A stretch of 64,000 nucleotides of DNA from Clostridioides difficile_A (GCA_945909635.1 OX246690.1:1364001-1428000), one strand, 5' to 3'; shown: positions 34,407 through 43,614, counted from the stretch's first letter. The notes: generated from the sequence alone by a model not told the origin. Numbers and translations are program-made.

Positions 34407-36763
34407 TGGGGAATGTAAGAGAAGAAGGTATAAATATGTATCTTACAGACAATTACACACCAAAAATGAATCAAATTATATCGGTAACTGATAATTTTAG
34501 GAGAGCAACTGTGTCTGTTTCCCTTTCAACTAATGTAATGGCTAACAGTATAAATAATTCTGTTGGAAGTGCAAGTAGTAGAGTAAACAGTTTAAATTCT
34601 TCTTTAAGAAAAGTTCAAGCTACCGCTAGTAGAGTAAGTTCCAGTATTACAAAATTAAGTTCTAGTATAAATGCTGTTTCAGGAGCTATGGGGAGTTTAA
34701 ATGGAAGTATTATGAGATTAGCAGTAACTATAGCTATGATTATTAATTATTTTAGTAAGTTGATTCAAAAGAAAAATGAATTTAATTCAAACCCTATAAT
34801 TATATTAATATTTAAAGTTAAAAATAATGAAATAGAACAAACTAATTCAAAAATAAATTTTTTAAAGAAATATGCTTCTACCATAAGGTTAAGGATAGAA
34901 AATTCTGGTGTAAAAAAAGGCATAGATAAAGCCATTAAACATTTGAAAAAACTTAAAGGTGGAAAATTATGGAATATTATAATAGGAGCAAAAGATAAGG
35001 TAAGCAGTGTTATAGGTGCAATTTTACCTAAATTAATGTTATTTAAAAGTTCTCTTTGGAGAGGTGTAATAGCGGCAAAAGATATGGCAAGTGGCATTAT
35101 AAGTAAAGTATTTCCTAAATTAAGATTATTTGCAGGTAAGGTATGGACAGGAGCAATAGCTGTAAAGGATATGGCAAGTAGTATACTTGGTTCAATAAAA
35201 GGGAAGATATCAGATTTGACAAATGGAGCTACCATAGGTGTTGCTGTGAAAAAAGGCATTGATTTAGTTGGTCAAGAGCAAAATCAGAAGGTTATTCTAG
35301 AAAGTGTAATGAAAAGAAATACTGGAAAAACGAGTAAAAAAGATGTTGATACTTACTATGATAGTTTATTAGGAATAGCAAAGGACACACCTTTCGACCC
35401 TAAAGATGTTGTTTCAATGGGAACTAAAGCTAAAATGATTAGTAATATTATTGATGGAAAAAAAGCGGAAGATATAACTAAGGCTATGGTAAATGTTAGA
35501 GCTCTAAATATGGATACAAGCAGTGAACAAGATGTATCAGCAGCTTTCTTAAGTGCAGCAAAGGGAAATATGGAATCACTTAATACTTTGGTAGGAGAAA
35601 ATTATAAAAATTTTGATGAAGCATTGAAAGGTATAAGTAAGAAACAAGAGGGATTAGCTAAAAAAATGAGTCAAACAATACCTGGTTTAATATCTAGTGC
35701 ACAAACTAACATAGACACAGCTTTGAAAAATATGATAAAACCCTTCGAACCAATTTTAAGAGCTGGGCTAAATAAAATTAATGATTTTATATTAGCTGCA
35801 TCAAATAAACTGGGTAATTTTTCTGGAAAAGTAGCTAATGTGATGAATGGGAATAAAAATATTGGTCCAACTTCTTTTGAGAATGAATCTGCTAGAATGA
35901 TTGGAAATGCGCCAAGAGCAATACTTAGTGCAGGACAAATGTTTACGGAGAATATTGATTTTTCATCAATATTAAACTCACTATTTCCAGTAGTGACAAC
36001 TGTTAATAATTTATTAGACAGTATAAATAATAAATCACCAATTGCACAAGGATTAATGAGTATTTTTGGTACAATAGTAACTACAGCATTTCAATTAATT
36101 GGGCCTGTAGTTGAGGCCGTTAGCCCAATAATTACGAGAATTTTCACTTTTTTGGGAGAACATGCTCCACAAATAAATTATTTTATAGAGACATTAGGCA
36201 ATGTATGGAAAACTGTTTGGGAGACTTTAGGACCAATTTTAGATGAAGTATGGAAGTTTCTAGAACCACTTTTAGATAGTTTTATTGATGCTCTTGAAAA
36301 TTTATGCGATCTTATAAATAATATCTGTGATTTATGGAAAAAGATGGTGAAATTTATAAAAGAAAATCCAGTTACAGCTAATATAGGAGATTTTGTTGAG
36401 AAAAGAAGAGAGAATTATGAGAAGAATGGTATGGATAGTGGTTTAGCACATGATTCTGGGACAAATCCAACTCTTACAAAATGGGCAAATAAATTTAATA
36501 ATTTATTCAACAAGAAGAAAAAAAATAACGCATTTGGATTAAACTATGTTCCTTATAATGATTATCAAACTAGACTTCATGAAGGAGAAATGGTTCTAAC
36601 TAAACAAGAAGCAAATCAATACAGAAGTGGACAAAATGGTGGAAACATAAGTATAGCCAAATTAGCTGATACAATAGTAATTAGGGAAGAAGCTGATATT
36701 GAAAAAGTAACATCAAAATTAGTTGCAAGTATACAAATGGCACAATTAGGGGGTGTTTTATAA
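34406..36763 (+). CDS. xkdO: Tape measure protein
   Basis: 785 residues setting tail length. An N-terminal Ser/Asn-rich helical part (SRVNSLNSSLRKV repeated pattern) is followed by three tandem 29-residue repeats at 188-216, 217-245 and 246-274 (pattern xWxxxIxAKDxxSxxI). A central region includes GKTSKKDVDTYYDSLLGIAKDTPF, then hydrophobic segments (about 520-600), and the C-terminus ends TRLHEGEMVLTKQEA. GTG 34406 is eight bases after AGGAGGTG and overlaps the previous stop. By the usual rule of about 0.15 nm per residue the tail would be near 115-120 nm, an estimate only. Confidence 0.88.
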   Translation: MGNVREEGINMYLTDNYTPKMNQIISVTDNFRRATVSVSLSTNVMANSINNSVGSASSRVNSLNSSLRKVQATASRVSSSITKLSSSINAVSGAMGSLNGSIMRLAVTIAMIINYFSKLIQKKNEFNSNPIIILIFKVKNNEIEQTNSKINFLKKYASTIRLRIENSGVKKGIDKAIKHLKKLKGGKLWNIIIGAKDKVSSVIGAILPKLMLFKSSLWRGVIAAKDMASGIISKVFPKLRLFAGKVWTGAIAVKDMASSILGSIKGKISDLTNGATIGVAVKKGIDLVGQEQNQKVILESVMKRNTGKTSKKDVDTYYDSLLGIAKDTPFDPKDVVSMGTKAKMISNIIDGKKAEDITKAMVNVRALNMDTSSEQDVSAAFLSAAKGNMESLNTLVGENYKNFDEALKGISKKQEGLAKKMSQTIPGLISSAQTNIDTALKNMIKPFEPILRAGLNKINDFILAASNKLGNFSGKVANVMNGNKNIGPTSFENESARMIGNAPRAILSAGQMFTENIDFSSILNSLFPVVTTVNNLLDSINNKSPIAQGLMSIFGTIVTTAFQLIGPVVEAVSPIITRIFTFLGEHAPQINYFIETLGNVWKTVWETLGPILDEVWKFLEPLLDSFIDALENLCDLINNICDLWKKMVKFIKENPVTANIGDFVEKRRENYEKNGMDSGLAHDSGTNPTLTKWANKFNNLFNKKKKNNAFGLNYVPYNDYQTRLHEGEMVLTKQEANQYRSGQNGGNISIAKLADTIVIREEADIEKVTSKLVASIQMAQLGGVL

Positions 36764-37185
36764 TGGAAATGTGGCTTAGACAAGCTGAAGATAGATTTAG
36801 ATTTCCAGTTATACCATCATCAATAAGCATAAATGGAAAAGCAACTATAAACTCATCAAATATACTTAAAGTTGGAGAAATAGCAACATTTGGAGGCGTA
36901 GCTCTTCGAAGTATCAATATAGCTAGCTTTTTTCCAAATAAAGAATATTCTTTTTGTAATTACAAAGGATTTCCTTCTCCTTATGATTGTGTAAACAAAA
37001 TTCAAAGATGGATGAATGAAGGTTTAATATTGAGGTTTACAGTTACAGAAACAAATATAAATATGGAAGTAATAATAGAGGGCTTTAGTTATGAAGAAAA
37101 AGATGGAACAAGAGATGTATACTTTTCATTAGATTTAAAAGAGTATAAAAGATTACAAATACCTAGAGCAAATCCAAAAAAATAA
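36763..37185 (+). CDS. xkdP: Baseplate hub-associated protein (XkdP-like, without LysM)
   Basis: 140 residues; the N-terminal part FRFPVIPSSISINGKATINSS and FGGVALRSINIASFFP match the XkdP/gp53-like family that sits at the tube-baseplate junction. The LysM module commonly found at the C-terminus of XkdP is absent. The ATG overlaps the tape-measure stop (TAATG). Confidence 0.75.
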   Translation: MEMWLRQAEDRFRFPVIPSSISINGKATINSSNILKVGEIATFGGVALRSINIASFFPNKEYSFCNYKGFPSPYDCVNKIQRWMNEGLILRFTVTETNINMEVIIEGFSYEEKDGTRDVYFSLDLKEYKRLQIPRANPKK

Positions 37186-37240
37186 TATGATTGTTATAAA
37201 AAATTACTAAATAATCAAATAAAAAGGTGGGTGATTTTTT

Positions 37241-38944
37241 ATTATAAAGATTTGGGTTCACATAAAAAATGGAAATATATACGATATAAGTAATATAGTA
37301 AATTCTGTCTCTTGGTCTGGGGATTATAAATCTCCATCAAGAACATTAGAATTTTCTATAGTACAATCAGCCTCTGATATTAACTTTCAACAAATCGATA
37401 TTCCAATAGCTAGTACAGTTTGCTTTTATGTGGATGAAAAAGAACTTTTTAGAGGTATGATAATTAATAGGTCTAAAGATTCAAGTAGCGTCAATATTAA
37501 TTTTACTGCTAAAGATATGGGTTTTTTACTCTTACAAAGTGAAGTGTCATACAATTTTAAAGATAAGTTAGTAGAAGATATTGCAAAGCAAGTATTTATA
37601 GACAATAAACTTGCAATTGGAAATATACCAAAGACTAATGTAAAATATACTAAAATGTTTATATCAGTAAATGGATATGATACTATAATGAGTGCTTACA
37701 CAGAAGCAAGTAAGGCTACAAAGAAAAAGTATATGATAGAGGCTAATCTTGACAAATTTAATGTTATTGAGAAAGGTACTGTTACATTAAATATTACTTT
37801 TGAAGAAGGATTTAATCTCATTAATACGACTTTTTCTGAAAGTATGGAAAATGTAAAGAATAAAGTATTGGTAGTTGACCAATATGGTAACAAAGTTAGT
37901 GAGAAAGTTAATGATTCGTTATTTAAAGAAGTAAATGTGATAATGCAAAAAGTAATACAACAACAAGAAAATAGTACAACAGATATAGAAAGTGAATTTA
38001 AAGAGATTGAAAGAACTTGTTCTCTAAAGGGATATGGAGATACAAGTTGTATAACTGGTAGAGGTGTAAAGGTAAAAGATTCATACACAAAATTAGTAGG
38101 ATTATTTTATATAGATACAGATAAACATACATGGCAAAATGGAGATTATCAGATTGAACTAGAGCTTAATTTTCAAAATATAATGGACGAAAAATCTGTA
38201 GGACAAGATGAACAAAAAGAGACTATTGATGAAAGTGGAGATGGTCTTATGAACGGTAATGAGGTTAAAGCTTTATTTACTGCATATTATCCTGCAAATA
38301 ATTCTATGGAAGGTGGACTTTATGATGCACAAGGAAATAGGCTCGACCCTAAAAAAAATACTTGTGCAGCACCAAAGAGCATAAAATTTGGAACAAAGAT
38401 ACAAGTAAAAGGAACAGGTACATCCAGAGATGGAAAAGTATATACTGTTACAGATAGAGGAGGAGCTATAAATATAAAAGATGGAGTGTATCATTTTGAT
38501 ATATTGATGGCTAGTAGTAAAGAATGCAATTCTTGGGGTAAAAAAAATGGTAAAGCGGTTATAGGAGATGGGACTTATTCCATTAATGCATCAGGAAAAG
38601 CTAAAGCAGTTATAGATGAAGCCATGAAGCATAAAGGAAAAGCTTATAAATGGGGAGCTACAGGACCAAATAGATTTGATTGTTCTGGACTTATGGTATA
38701 CTGTTTTAATAAAGTAGGAGTTAAATTGCCGAGAACCTCTAAAGAACAATCTAGACATGGAAAAGATGTAAGTAAAAATAGTTTAAAACCATCAGATTTG
38801 GTATTTTTTGGTGAAGAAGTGCATCATGTTGGTATGTATATAGGAAATGGAGAATTTATACATGCACCAAGTACTGGAGATGTAGTAAAGATAAGTAAAC
38901 TAAGTAAGAGAAAAGATTTTCATAATGCAAAACGTGTTTTGTAG
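37241..38944 (+). CDS. xkdQ: Baseplate hub protein (XkdQ-like) fused to 3D and NlpC/P60 domains
   Basis: The reading frame is open from 37241 and gives a family-typical N-terminus (IKIWVHIKNGNIYDIS), but no ATG, GTG or TTG precedes it in frame; ATT at 37241, ten bases after AAGGTGG, is the best start. The first standard start (GTG 37430) would remove 63 conserved-looking residues. Domains: hub/gp27-like (1-330); 3D double-psi barrel (about 342-445, VTDRGG); NlpC/P60 endopeptidase (about 455-567) with Cys481, a His pair at 528-529 and His541. It should form the central hub and digest target peptidoglycan during injection. Confidence 0.82.
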   Translation: MIKIWVHIKNGNIYDISNIVNSVSWSGDYKSPSRTLEFSIVQSASDINFQQIDIPIASTVCFYVDEKELFRGMIINRSKDSSSVNINFTAKDMGFLLLQSEVSYNFKDKLVEDIAKQVFIDNKLAIGNIPKTNVKYTKMFISVNGYDTIMSAYTEASKATKKKYMIEANLDKFNVIEKGTVTLNITFEEGFNLINTTFSESMENVKNKVLVVDQYGNKVSEKVNDSLFKEVNVIMQKVIQQQENSTTDIESEFKEIERTCSLKGYGDTSCITGRGVKVKDSYTKLVGLFYIDTDKHTWQNGDYQIELELNFQNIMDEKSVGQDEQKETIDESGDGLMNGNEVKALFTAYYPANNSMEGGLYDAQGNRLDPKKNTCAAPKSIKFGTKIQVKGTGTSRDGKVYTVTDRGGAINIKDGVYHFDILMASSKECNSWGKKNGKAVIGDGTYSINASGKAKAVIDEAMKHKGKAYKWGATGPNRFDCSGLMVYCFNKVGVKLPRTSKEQSRHGKDVSKNSLKPSDLVFFGEEVHHVGMYIGNGEFIHAPSTGDVVKISKLSKRKDFHNAKRVL

Positions 38945-38958
38945 GAAGGAGTGATATA

Positions 38959-39285
38959 GTGGCAAATCCAATCAATGAATTTATTGGAATAATGAGAGAA
39001 GAAGGTAAATTTCACAATGAACCTTCTTTTTTTATTGGTGTAATAATAAATAAATTACCTGATTTAAAAGTATCAATGAACAATATAACCCTAGATAAAG
39101 ATAATTTACTTATAGATAATTGGTTGCTTGATAGAGCTACAGAAAGTTTTACAACAACACAATCTAATAACCATACTCATGAATTGAAGGAACCTCTTAC
39201 TAATAAACTAGATAAGGGCGATACAGTTATCATGCTTAAAGTAGGAGAAAAATTTGCAATACTAAGTAAGTTGGTGAGTTTATAA
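38959..39285 (+). CDS. xkdR: XkdR-like baseplate protein (DUF2577)
   Basis: 108 residues, DUF2577 pattern: NPINEFIGIMREEGKF at the start and LDKGDTVIMLKVGEKFAILSKL at the end, resembling an OB-like spike component. Histidines in SNNHTHELKEP may bind metal, a guess from composition. GTG start after GGAAGGAG. Confidence 0.78.
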   Translation: MANPINEFIGIMREEGKFHNEPSFFIGVIINKLPDLKVSMNNITLDKDNLLIDNWLLDRATESFTTTQSNNHTHELKEPLTNKLDKGDTVIMLKVGEKFAILSKLVSL

Positions 39286-39716
39286 TGTCTAGCACAATAT
39301 TTCCTTTTATAGGTGTTCCAGAAGACTATGAAATTCCTAAAAAAGAGGAATTAGGATTATTTCGTGAAGTAGCATGGGATTTTGAAAAAGATGAACCAAT
39401 AGTTGAAAATGGAGATTTTAAAATTATTGAAGAAAATGAGGCCATAAAAGTCTGGGTGTATAAGTGTATAAAAACAAATAAAAATGAACATGAAATTTAC
39501 TCAAATGATTATGGAACAGAATTGACTGATTTAATAGGACAAAAATATAGTAAGGGTCTCACAGAAAGTGAAGCATCTAGGTATATAAAAGAAGCCTTAT
39601 TAATGAATCCATATATCTTACAAGTAGATGTAGTAAGTACTAATTTTAAAAAAGATATATTGAGTGCATATATAAAAATATCCACTATCTATGGGGAGGT
39701 GGAAATGAATGTATAG
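39285..39716 (+). CDS. xkdS: XkdS-like baseplate wedge protein (DUF2634/gp25-like)
   Basis: 143 residues: IFPFIGVPEDYEIPKKEELGLFREVAWDF and the gp25-like GTELTDLIGQKYSKGLTESEA core. It nucleates sheath assembly at the baseplate in contractile systems. The ATG overlaps the previous stop by one base, and its own stop overlaps the next gene by eight bases. Confidence 0.82.
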   Translation: MSSTIFPFIGVPEDYEIPKKEELGLFREVAWDFEKDEPIVENGDFKIIEENEAIKVWVYKCIKTNKNEHEIYSNDYGTELTDLIGQKYSKGLTESEASRYIKEALLMNPYILQVDVVSTNFKKDILSAYIKISTIYGEVEMNV

Positions 39717-40758
39717 TGATCAAACTTACGATACAATAAAAAATAGAACCCTTAAAAATATAAATTTAGATGTATATAAAGGAGAAGGTTCTTTTCTAAA
39801 TGATATGGTTTCTGGAAATACACTTGAACTTTCTAAAATGTATGTTGAACTTTCTAATATACATAAAATAGCTTTTATTGAAGATACTTATGACCAATTA
39901 TTAGATAAAAGAGTGAATGAATTTGGTGTGTATAGAAAATTAGGAACTGAAGCTACTGGAGAAGTAGAGTTTACAGGTGAAAATGGTGTAGAAATATCAA
40001 ATGGAACAATTATATCATATAAAGATTTACTATTTGTTGTAATAAAGGATGTTGTAATTGGTGGTGAAGAGGGAAATATAAGTCCAGTTCAAGCACTAGA
40101 AATTGGAACTAGATATAATATACCATCTGATTGTGAATTTAAGTTAAATGAGACCATATTTGGAATTGAAAAGATAACAAATATAAATAAATTTTCGGGT
40201 GGTACAGAAATTGAAACTGATGAAGAGTTGAGAGAAAGATTTTTTAGAGTACAAAAAAATCAAGCTACAAGTGGAAATAAAGCACATTATGAAGAATGGG
40301 CTTTAGAGGTTGATGGTGTATATAATGCAAAAGTATATCCAAGATGGGATGGAGCAGGTACTGTTAAGGTTTTATTATTTGGTCAAAATAATCAAGCTGT
40401 TGAAGAAGAAATAATAACTAAGTGTAGAGAACATATTGAGGAAGAAATGCCAATAGGGGCTACGCTAACAGTAACTACTCCAGTACCACTTGATATAAGT
40501 ATAAGTGCATCTATGGAATTGGAAAATGGATATACTTTGGATATGGTAAAAAATAGTTTTATAGAAAGCATAAATCAATATTTTAGAAATGTAACAAGAG
40601 AAATTGTATATACAAAAATTATGGGTATTCTAATAAGCACTTCTGGAGTACATGATTTAAGTAATTTACTTGTAAACAATTCAACAGATAATATAGTTAT
40701 TGAAGATGATAAAATTCCTAGTGTTACAACTTTAAATTTTAGTGAGGTGGAGGTTTAA
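39709..40758 (+). CDS. xkdT: Baseplate J-like wedge protein (XkdT)
   Basis: 349 residues of the Baseplate_J/gp47 family: DQTYDTIKNRTLKN at the start, SGGTEIETDEELRERFF in the middle, WALEVDGVYNAKVYPRWDGAGTVKV as the family signature, and a C-terminal alpha-beta domain. Forms the wedge that triggers contraction. GGGGAGGTGG precedes the ATG. Confidence 0.9.
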   Translation: MYSDQTYDTIKNRTLKNINLDVYKGEGSFLNDMVSGNTLELSKMYVELSNIHKIAFIEDTYDQLLDKRVNEFGVYRKLGTEATGEVEFTGENGVEISNGTIISYKDLLFVVIKDVVIGGEEGNISPVQALEIGTRYNIPSDCEFKLNETIFGIEKITNINKFSGGTEIETDEELRERFFRVQKNQATSGNKAHYEEWALEVDGVYNAKVYPRWDGAGTVKVLLFGQNNQAVEEEIITKCREHIEEEMPIGATLTVTTPVPLDISISASMELENGYTLDMVKNSFIESINQYFRNVTREIVYTKIMGILISTSGVHDLSNLLVNNSTDNIVIEDDKIPSVTTLNFSEVEV

Positions 40759-41375
40759 TGAAATTAATTGATAAACTGCCATCATTTTATAAAAATTATA
40801 CAGTTGAAGCAATACAAGATTCTTATGATAATGAATTATCTTCATTAAAAGAAAATATAGATGATACTATAAATCAAATGTTTGTAGATACATCCACATG
40901 GGGTCTTGATATGTGGGAGAATATACTCTGTATTCAAAATAATGAAGACTTAAATTATGAGACTAGAAGAAGTAATATAAAAGCTAAAATGAGAAGTTTA
41001 GGAACCACTAAAGTAAAGGTTATAAAAAATATTTGTGAAGCATATACAAAGACTAATGTTGAAGTAAAAGTACTCAGCAATGAATTTATATTTATACTAG
41101 AATTTATAGTTAATAATTGTAGTTATAATTCTATTGTAGAGTTGGATAAAGTACTAGAAAATGTAAAGCCATGCCATTTAGAACATAGGTTTAAAATGAT
41201 TTTGTTGAATAAGAATGAATTATTTTGTGGCACTGCTATAAATACAGGAGAAACGGTTACTGTATATCCATGGACACCATCAAATATAGAAATATTTGGA
41301 GAGATAACTATTACTACAGGAAATGATAGAAGTATGGAAAAAGTAATCTTATATCCTAAACAGGAGGCGATATAA
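40758..41375 (+). CDS. xkdU: XkdU-like baseplate wedge protein (DUF2313)
   Basis: 205 residues: MKLIDKLPSFYKNYTVEAIQD and RRSNIKAKMRSLGTTKVKVIKNI are typical of the XkdU/YmfQ family that completes the wedge and links to fibres. The ATG overlaps the xkdT stop (TAATG), with GAGGTGGAGG upstream. Confidence 0.85.
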   Translation: MKLIDKLPSFYKNYTVEAIQDSYDNELSSLKENIDDTINQMFVDTSTWGLDMWENILCIQNNEDLNYETRRSNIKAKMRSLGTTKVKVIKNICEAYTKTNVEVKVLSNEFIFILEFIVNNCSYNSIVELDKVLENVKPCHLEHRFKMILLNKNELFCGTAINTGETVTVYPWTPSNIEIFGEITITTGNDRSMEKVILYPKQEAI

Positions 41376-41376
41376 A

Positions 41377-42189
41377 TTGGCAGAACAAAAATACTATACA
41401 CTTTTGACCAAAGCAGGTAAAGCATCTATTGCAAATGCAACTGCTCTTGGTAAAAAAGTAGATTTAGTGAAATTACAACTTGGAGATGGTGGAGGAAGTG
41501 AGTATAATCCAACAGAAGAACAAACATCTCTTAAAAAAGTTGTTTGGGAAGGAAATATAAGCAATGTAAAAATAGACGATGAAAACTCTAATTGGATAGT
41601 GATAGAAACTGTAATACCAGGCAGTATTGGTGGGTTTATGATAAGAGAAGTTGGTATATTTGATTCAGAGGATAAGCTTATAGCTATATCTAAGTATCCA
41701 GAAACGTATAAACCAACTGCTGATTCTGGAAGTGTAAAAGATTTAATTATAAGAATAATCTTGGTAGTTTCTAATACTTCAAGTGTAAATTTGAAAGTTG
41801 ATCCAACTGTTATTTTAGCAACTTTAAAAGATATACAAGAATTAGATAAAAAAATAGAAGCGACTAAAGTAGGCTTAACAAGTGATATAGAAATAGTTAA
41901 AACAGAGCTAAATACTAAAATTAATAATACTAAGACAGAACTTACTAGTAAAATAGGAGATACAACTCTACTTAATACAACAAATAAAATAAGTCTTGTA
42001 AATGCAATTAACGAGGTAAAAGAAGGTCTTGATAGCATAGAAACAACAGCAGAGAAAACAAGTTATGATAATACGGTAAGTAAACTTGCTGCCACAAATG
42101 TTCAAGGAGCTATAGACGAGTTATGTACTAGCGTAAATACAGCTAGAGTCAGTTTGATTAATGATATAAAAGATATGTTACCAATATAA
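41377..42189 (+). CDS. Short tail-fibre/collar protein, possibly truncated
   Basis: 270 residues. The N-terminal 150 residues are a DUF3751-type baseplate-attachment domain (YYTLLTKAGKASIANATALG, LVKLQLGDGGG, GGFMIREVGIFD). The rest is a coiled-coil stalk with fibre motifs (TTNKISLVNAINEVKE, KLAATNVQGAIDELC). No globular receptor-binding tip is present after the stalk, unlike typical tailocin receptor-binding proteins. TTG start after GGAGG. The sequence after the stop retains stalk-like peptides in broken frames. Confidence 0.8.
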   Translation: MAEQKYYTLLTKAGKASIANATALGKKVDLVKLQLGDGGGSEYNPTEEQTSLKKVVWEGNISNVKIDDENSNWIVIETVIPGSIGGFMIREVGIFDSEDKLIAISKYPETYKPTADSGSVKDLIIRIILVVSNTSSVNLKVDPTVILATLKDIQELDKKIEATKVGLTSDIEIVKTELNTKINNTKTELTSKIGDTTLLNTTNKISLVNAINEVKEGLDSIETTAEKTSYDNTVSKLAATNVQGAIDELCTSVNTARVSLINDIKDMLPI

Positions 42190-42340
42190 ATAAGAGTACA
42201 TTAATTGATATAAAAGACTATAAAAATAAGATAGCAACTAAGATATAATCAATCAAATCAATAAAAAACTAAATAAAGCTGTACAAATTAGAATTGAACA
42301 AATTAAAACTAAATAGGGTATTGGAGATAATAGAATACTA
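42190..42340 (+). pseudogene. Possible decayed fibre sequence
   Basis: After the fibre stop, short open pieces in shifted frames resemble the same coiled-coil composition (LIDIKDYKNKIATKI, then NKAVQIRIEQIKTK), interrupted by stops. This could be the eroded distal part of the fibre gene or simply AT-rich sequence. Confidence 0.3.
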
Positions 42341-42364
42341 AAAGTAAAAAAATAAACAAAACAT

Positions 42365-42394
42365 AAAGAGGTAGCATAATGCTACCTCTTTTTT
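42365..42394. terminator. Terminator at the end of the tailocin operon
   Basis: Arms AAAGAGGTAGCAT and ATGCTACCTCTTT with T-runs, between convergent genes. Confidence 0.9.
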
Positions 42395-42400
42395 ATTAAC

Positions 42401-42856
42401 TTATTGTCTATTAACCAAAATAGCTATTTTAGCATCTGGATTATAACTTATTTGAACCATTTGATTTTTCTTAATATGTTCAAGGTCCTCACCACCATAA
42501 GCTATTTGTAACTTAACTGGTAACTTACCTTGTTTTATAATAGCAACATACTCTTTTTTACCTTTTTTCTCTAAACTAATCAAATTGCCAACATAAGGTT
42601 TGAAGTTCTGATACTTTTTACTAGAATTTCTTATGTAGAAGAAAGCACCAACAGCAATAACTAAATTTATGCCAAGTGTAACCCAAGAATTAATTTTAAG
42701 CATAGCTCCAGCGATTATTATCACGAACATTAAAACGATAGGTAATATAGCTTTCTTAAGAAGCAATTTACCCATTATTTCATTAGCCTTTTTCTCAGGG
42801 CCACTCATAGTTTTTGATCTAGCAAATGATTGCGCGAATTTGTCTCTTAAGCCCAT
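42401..42856 (-). CDS. Two-span membrane protein, unknown
   Basis: 151 residues: cytoplasmic head with a basic N-terminus, two adjacent hydrophobic segments (about 35-80), then a soluble beta-rich domain (KPYVGNLISLEKKGKKEYVAIIKQ). No family recognised. AGGAGG precedes the ATG. It lies next to the tailocin but points the other way, so a link is not supported. Confidence 0.65.
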   Translation of the reverse strand: MGLRDKFAQSFARSKTMSGPEKKANEIMGKLLLKKAILPIVLMFVIIIAGAMLKINSWVTLGINLVIAVGAFFYIRNSSKKYQNFKPYVGNLISLEKKGKKEYVAIIKQGKLPVKLQIAYGGEDLEHIKKNQMVQISYNPDAKIAILVNRQ

Positions 42857-43083
42857 TTTATCCTCCTAATTTTAATAAATATTTAGTTATAATAACGAGA
42901 TATTACTTGAAACTAAAAATTTACCACATTTATATTATGTTTGACTTTTGTATAAATAATTACATTCAAGTAAAGCAAAATATACTAATTATTTTATCAT
43001 AAAACTATAAAAAAGAAAATAAATGAAATAAAAATATTAGAACTAAGAAATGATGTAAAATCGTATCAAAAGCAACATAAAAA

Positions 43084-43500
43084 TTATTTATCTATTTTCT
43101 CATCCTTATTTTTATTATATTCAGTTTCTTTCAAATCTTTCTCTTTTTCATATTCATGAAGTTTTAATTCAATCATACCTTCTATTTTGGCCTTATCATA
43201 ATCACTTAACTTTCTAAAATTATTTAAAAGATTTATTTCATTAGAGTTTATACTATTAAGTGGATAATTTGAGGATAAATCACAAATTAAATCTGGCTCT
43301 TGTGAAGAAGTTCCATTTAATAGCCAGTCCACTGAAACATTAAATATCTCAGCTATAGATTTTAATATTTCATAATTTGGCTTTCTAATATTTCTCTCAA
43401 ATTTACTTAAATTATCACAGTCTAACATTTCTTCTAATTCATATTGTTTAAGATTTTTTGTTTTTCTTAAATAAACAATTCTTTCTCCTAAAGTATTCAT
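43084..43500 (-). CDS. XRE-family regulator (paralogue 1)
   Basis: 138 residues: HTH domain TLGERIVYLRKTKNLKQYELEE with recognition helix DNLSKFERNIRKP, then VDWLLNG and a helical tail ending in a Lys/Glu-rich stretch. ATG 43500 follows GGAGAG. Clearly paralogous to the protein at 44454-44852 (same VxTLGxRIxYLR start, same DWLLxG and LxxYDKxKIEGxxELK elements). Its leftward promoter TTGACC-17-TACATT (43541-43569) overlaps a GTCAAAATGAC site, so it is probably autoregulated. Confidence 0.85.
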   Translation of the reverse strand: MNTLGERIVYLRKTKNLKQYELEEMLDCDNLSKFERNIRKPNYEILKSIAEIFNVSVDWLLNGTSSQEPDLICDLSSNYPLNSINSNEINLLNNFRKLSDYDKAKIEGMIELKLHEYEKEKDLKETEYNKNKDEKIDK

Positions 43501-43522
43501 AAACACTCTCCATTCAATTAAT

Positions 43523-43614
43523 GTCAAAAAGACTTTCTAAAATGTAAATAGCTGCAAAATAAAGGTCAAAATGACATGAAAAACATTGACTTAAGGTCAA
43601 AATGACTTTATAAT
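43523..43614. promoter_or_regulatory. Divergent promoters with GTCAAAATGAC operators
   Basis: Sites at 43523-43533 (GTCAAAAAGAC), 43565-43575 and 43596-43606 (both GTCAAAATGAC). The rightward promoter TTGACT (43586-43591), 17 bases, TATAAT (43609-43614) has the third site inside its spacer. The leftward -35 TTGACC (43564-43569) overlaps the second site, with -10 TACATT at 43541-43546. Confidence 0.78.

Noticed and set aside
34765..35259. Minus-strand open frame inside the tape-measure gene
   Set aside because: It is the complement of the repeat region; no ribosome site or recognisable domain.
41394..42038. Long open frame on the minus strand inside the tail-fibre gene
   Set aside because: No ribosome site, low-complexity composition, and fully inside a well-supported gene with fibre motifs.
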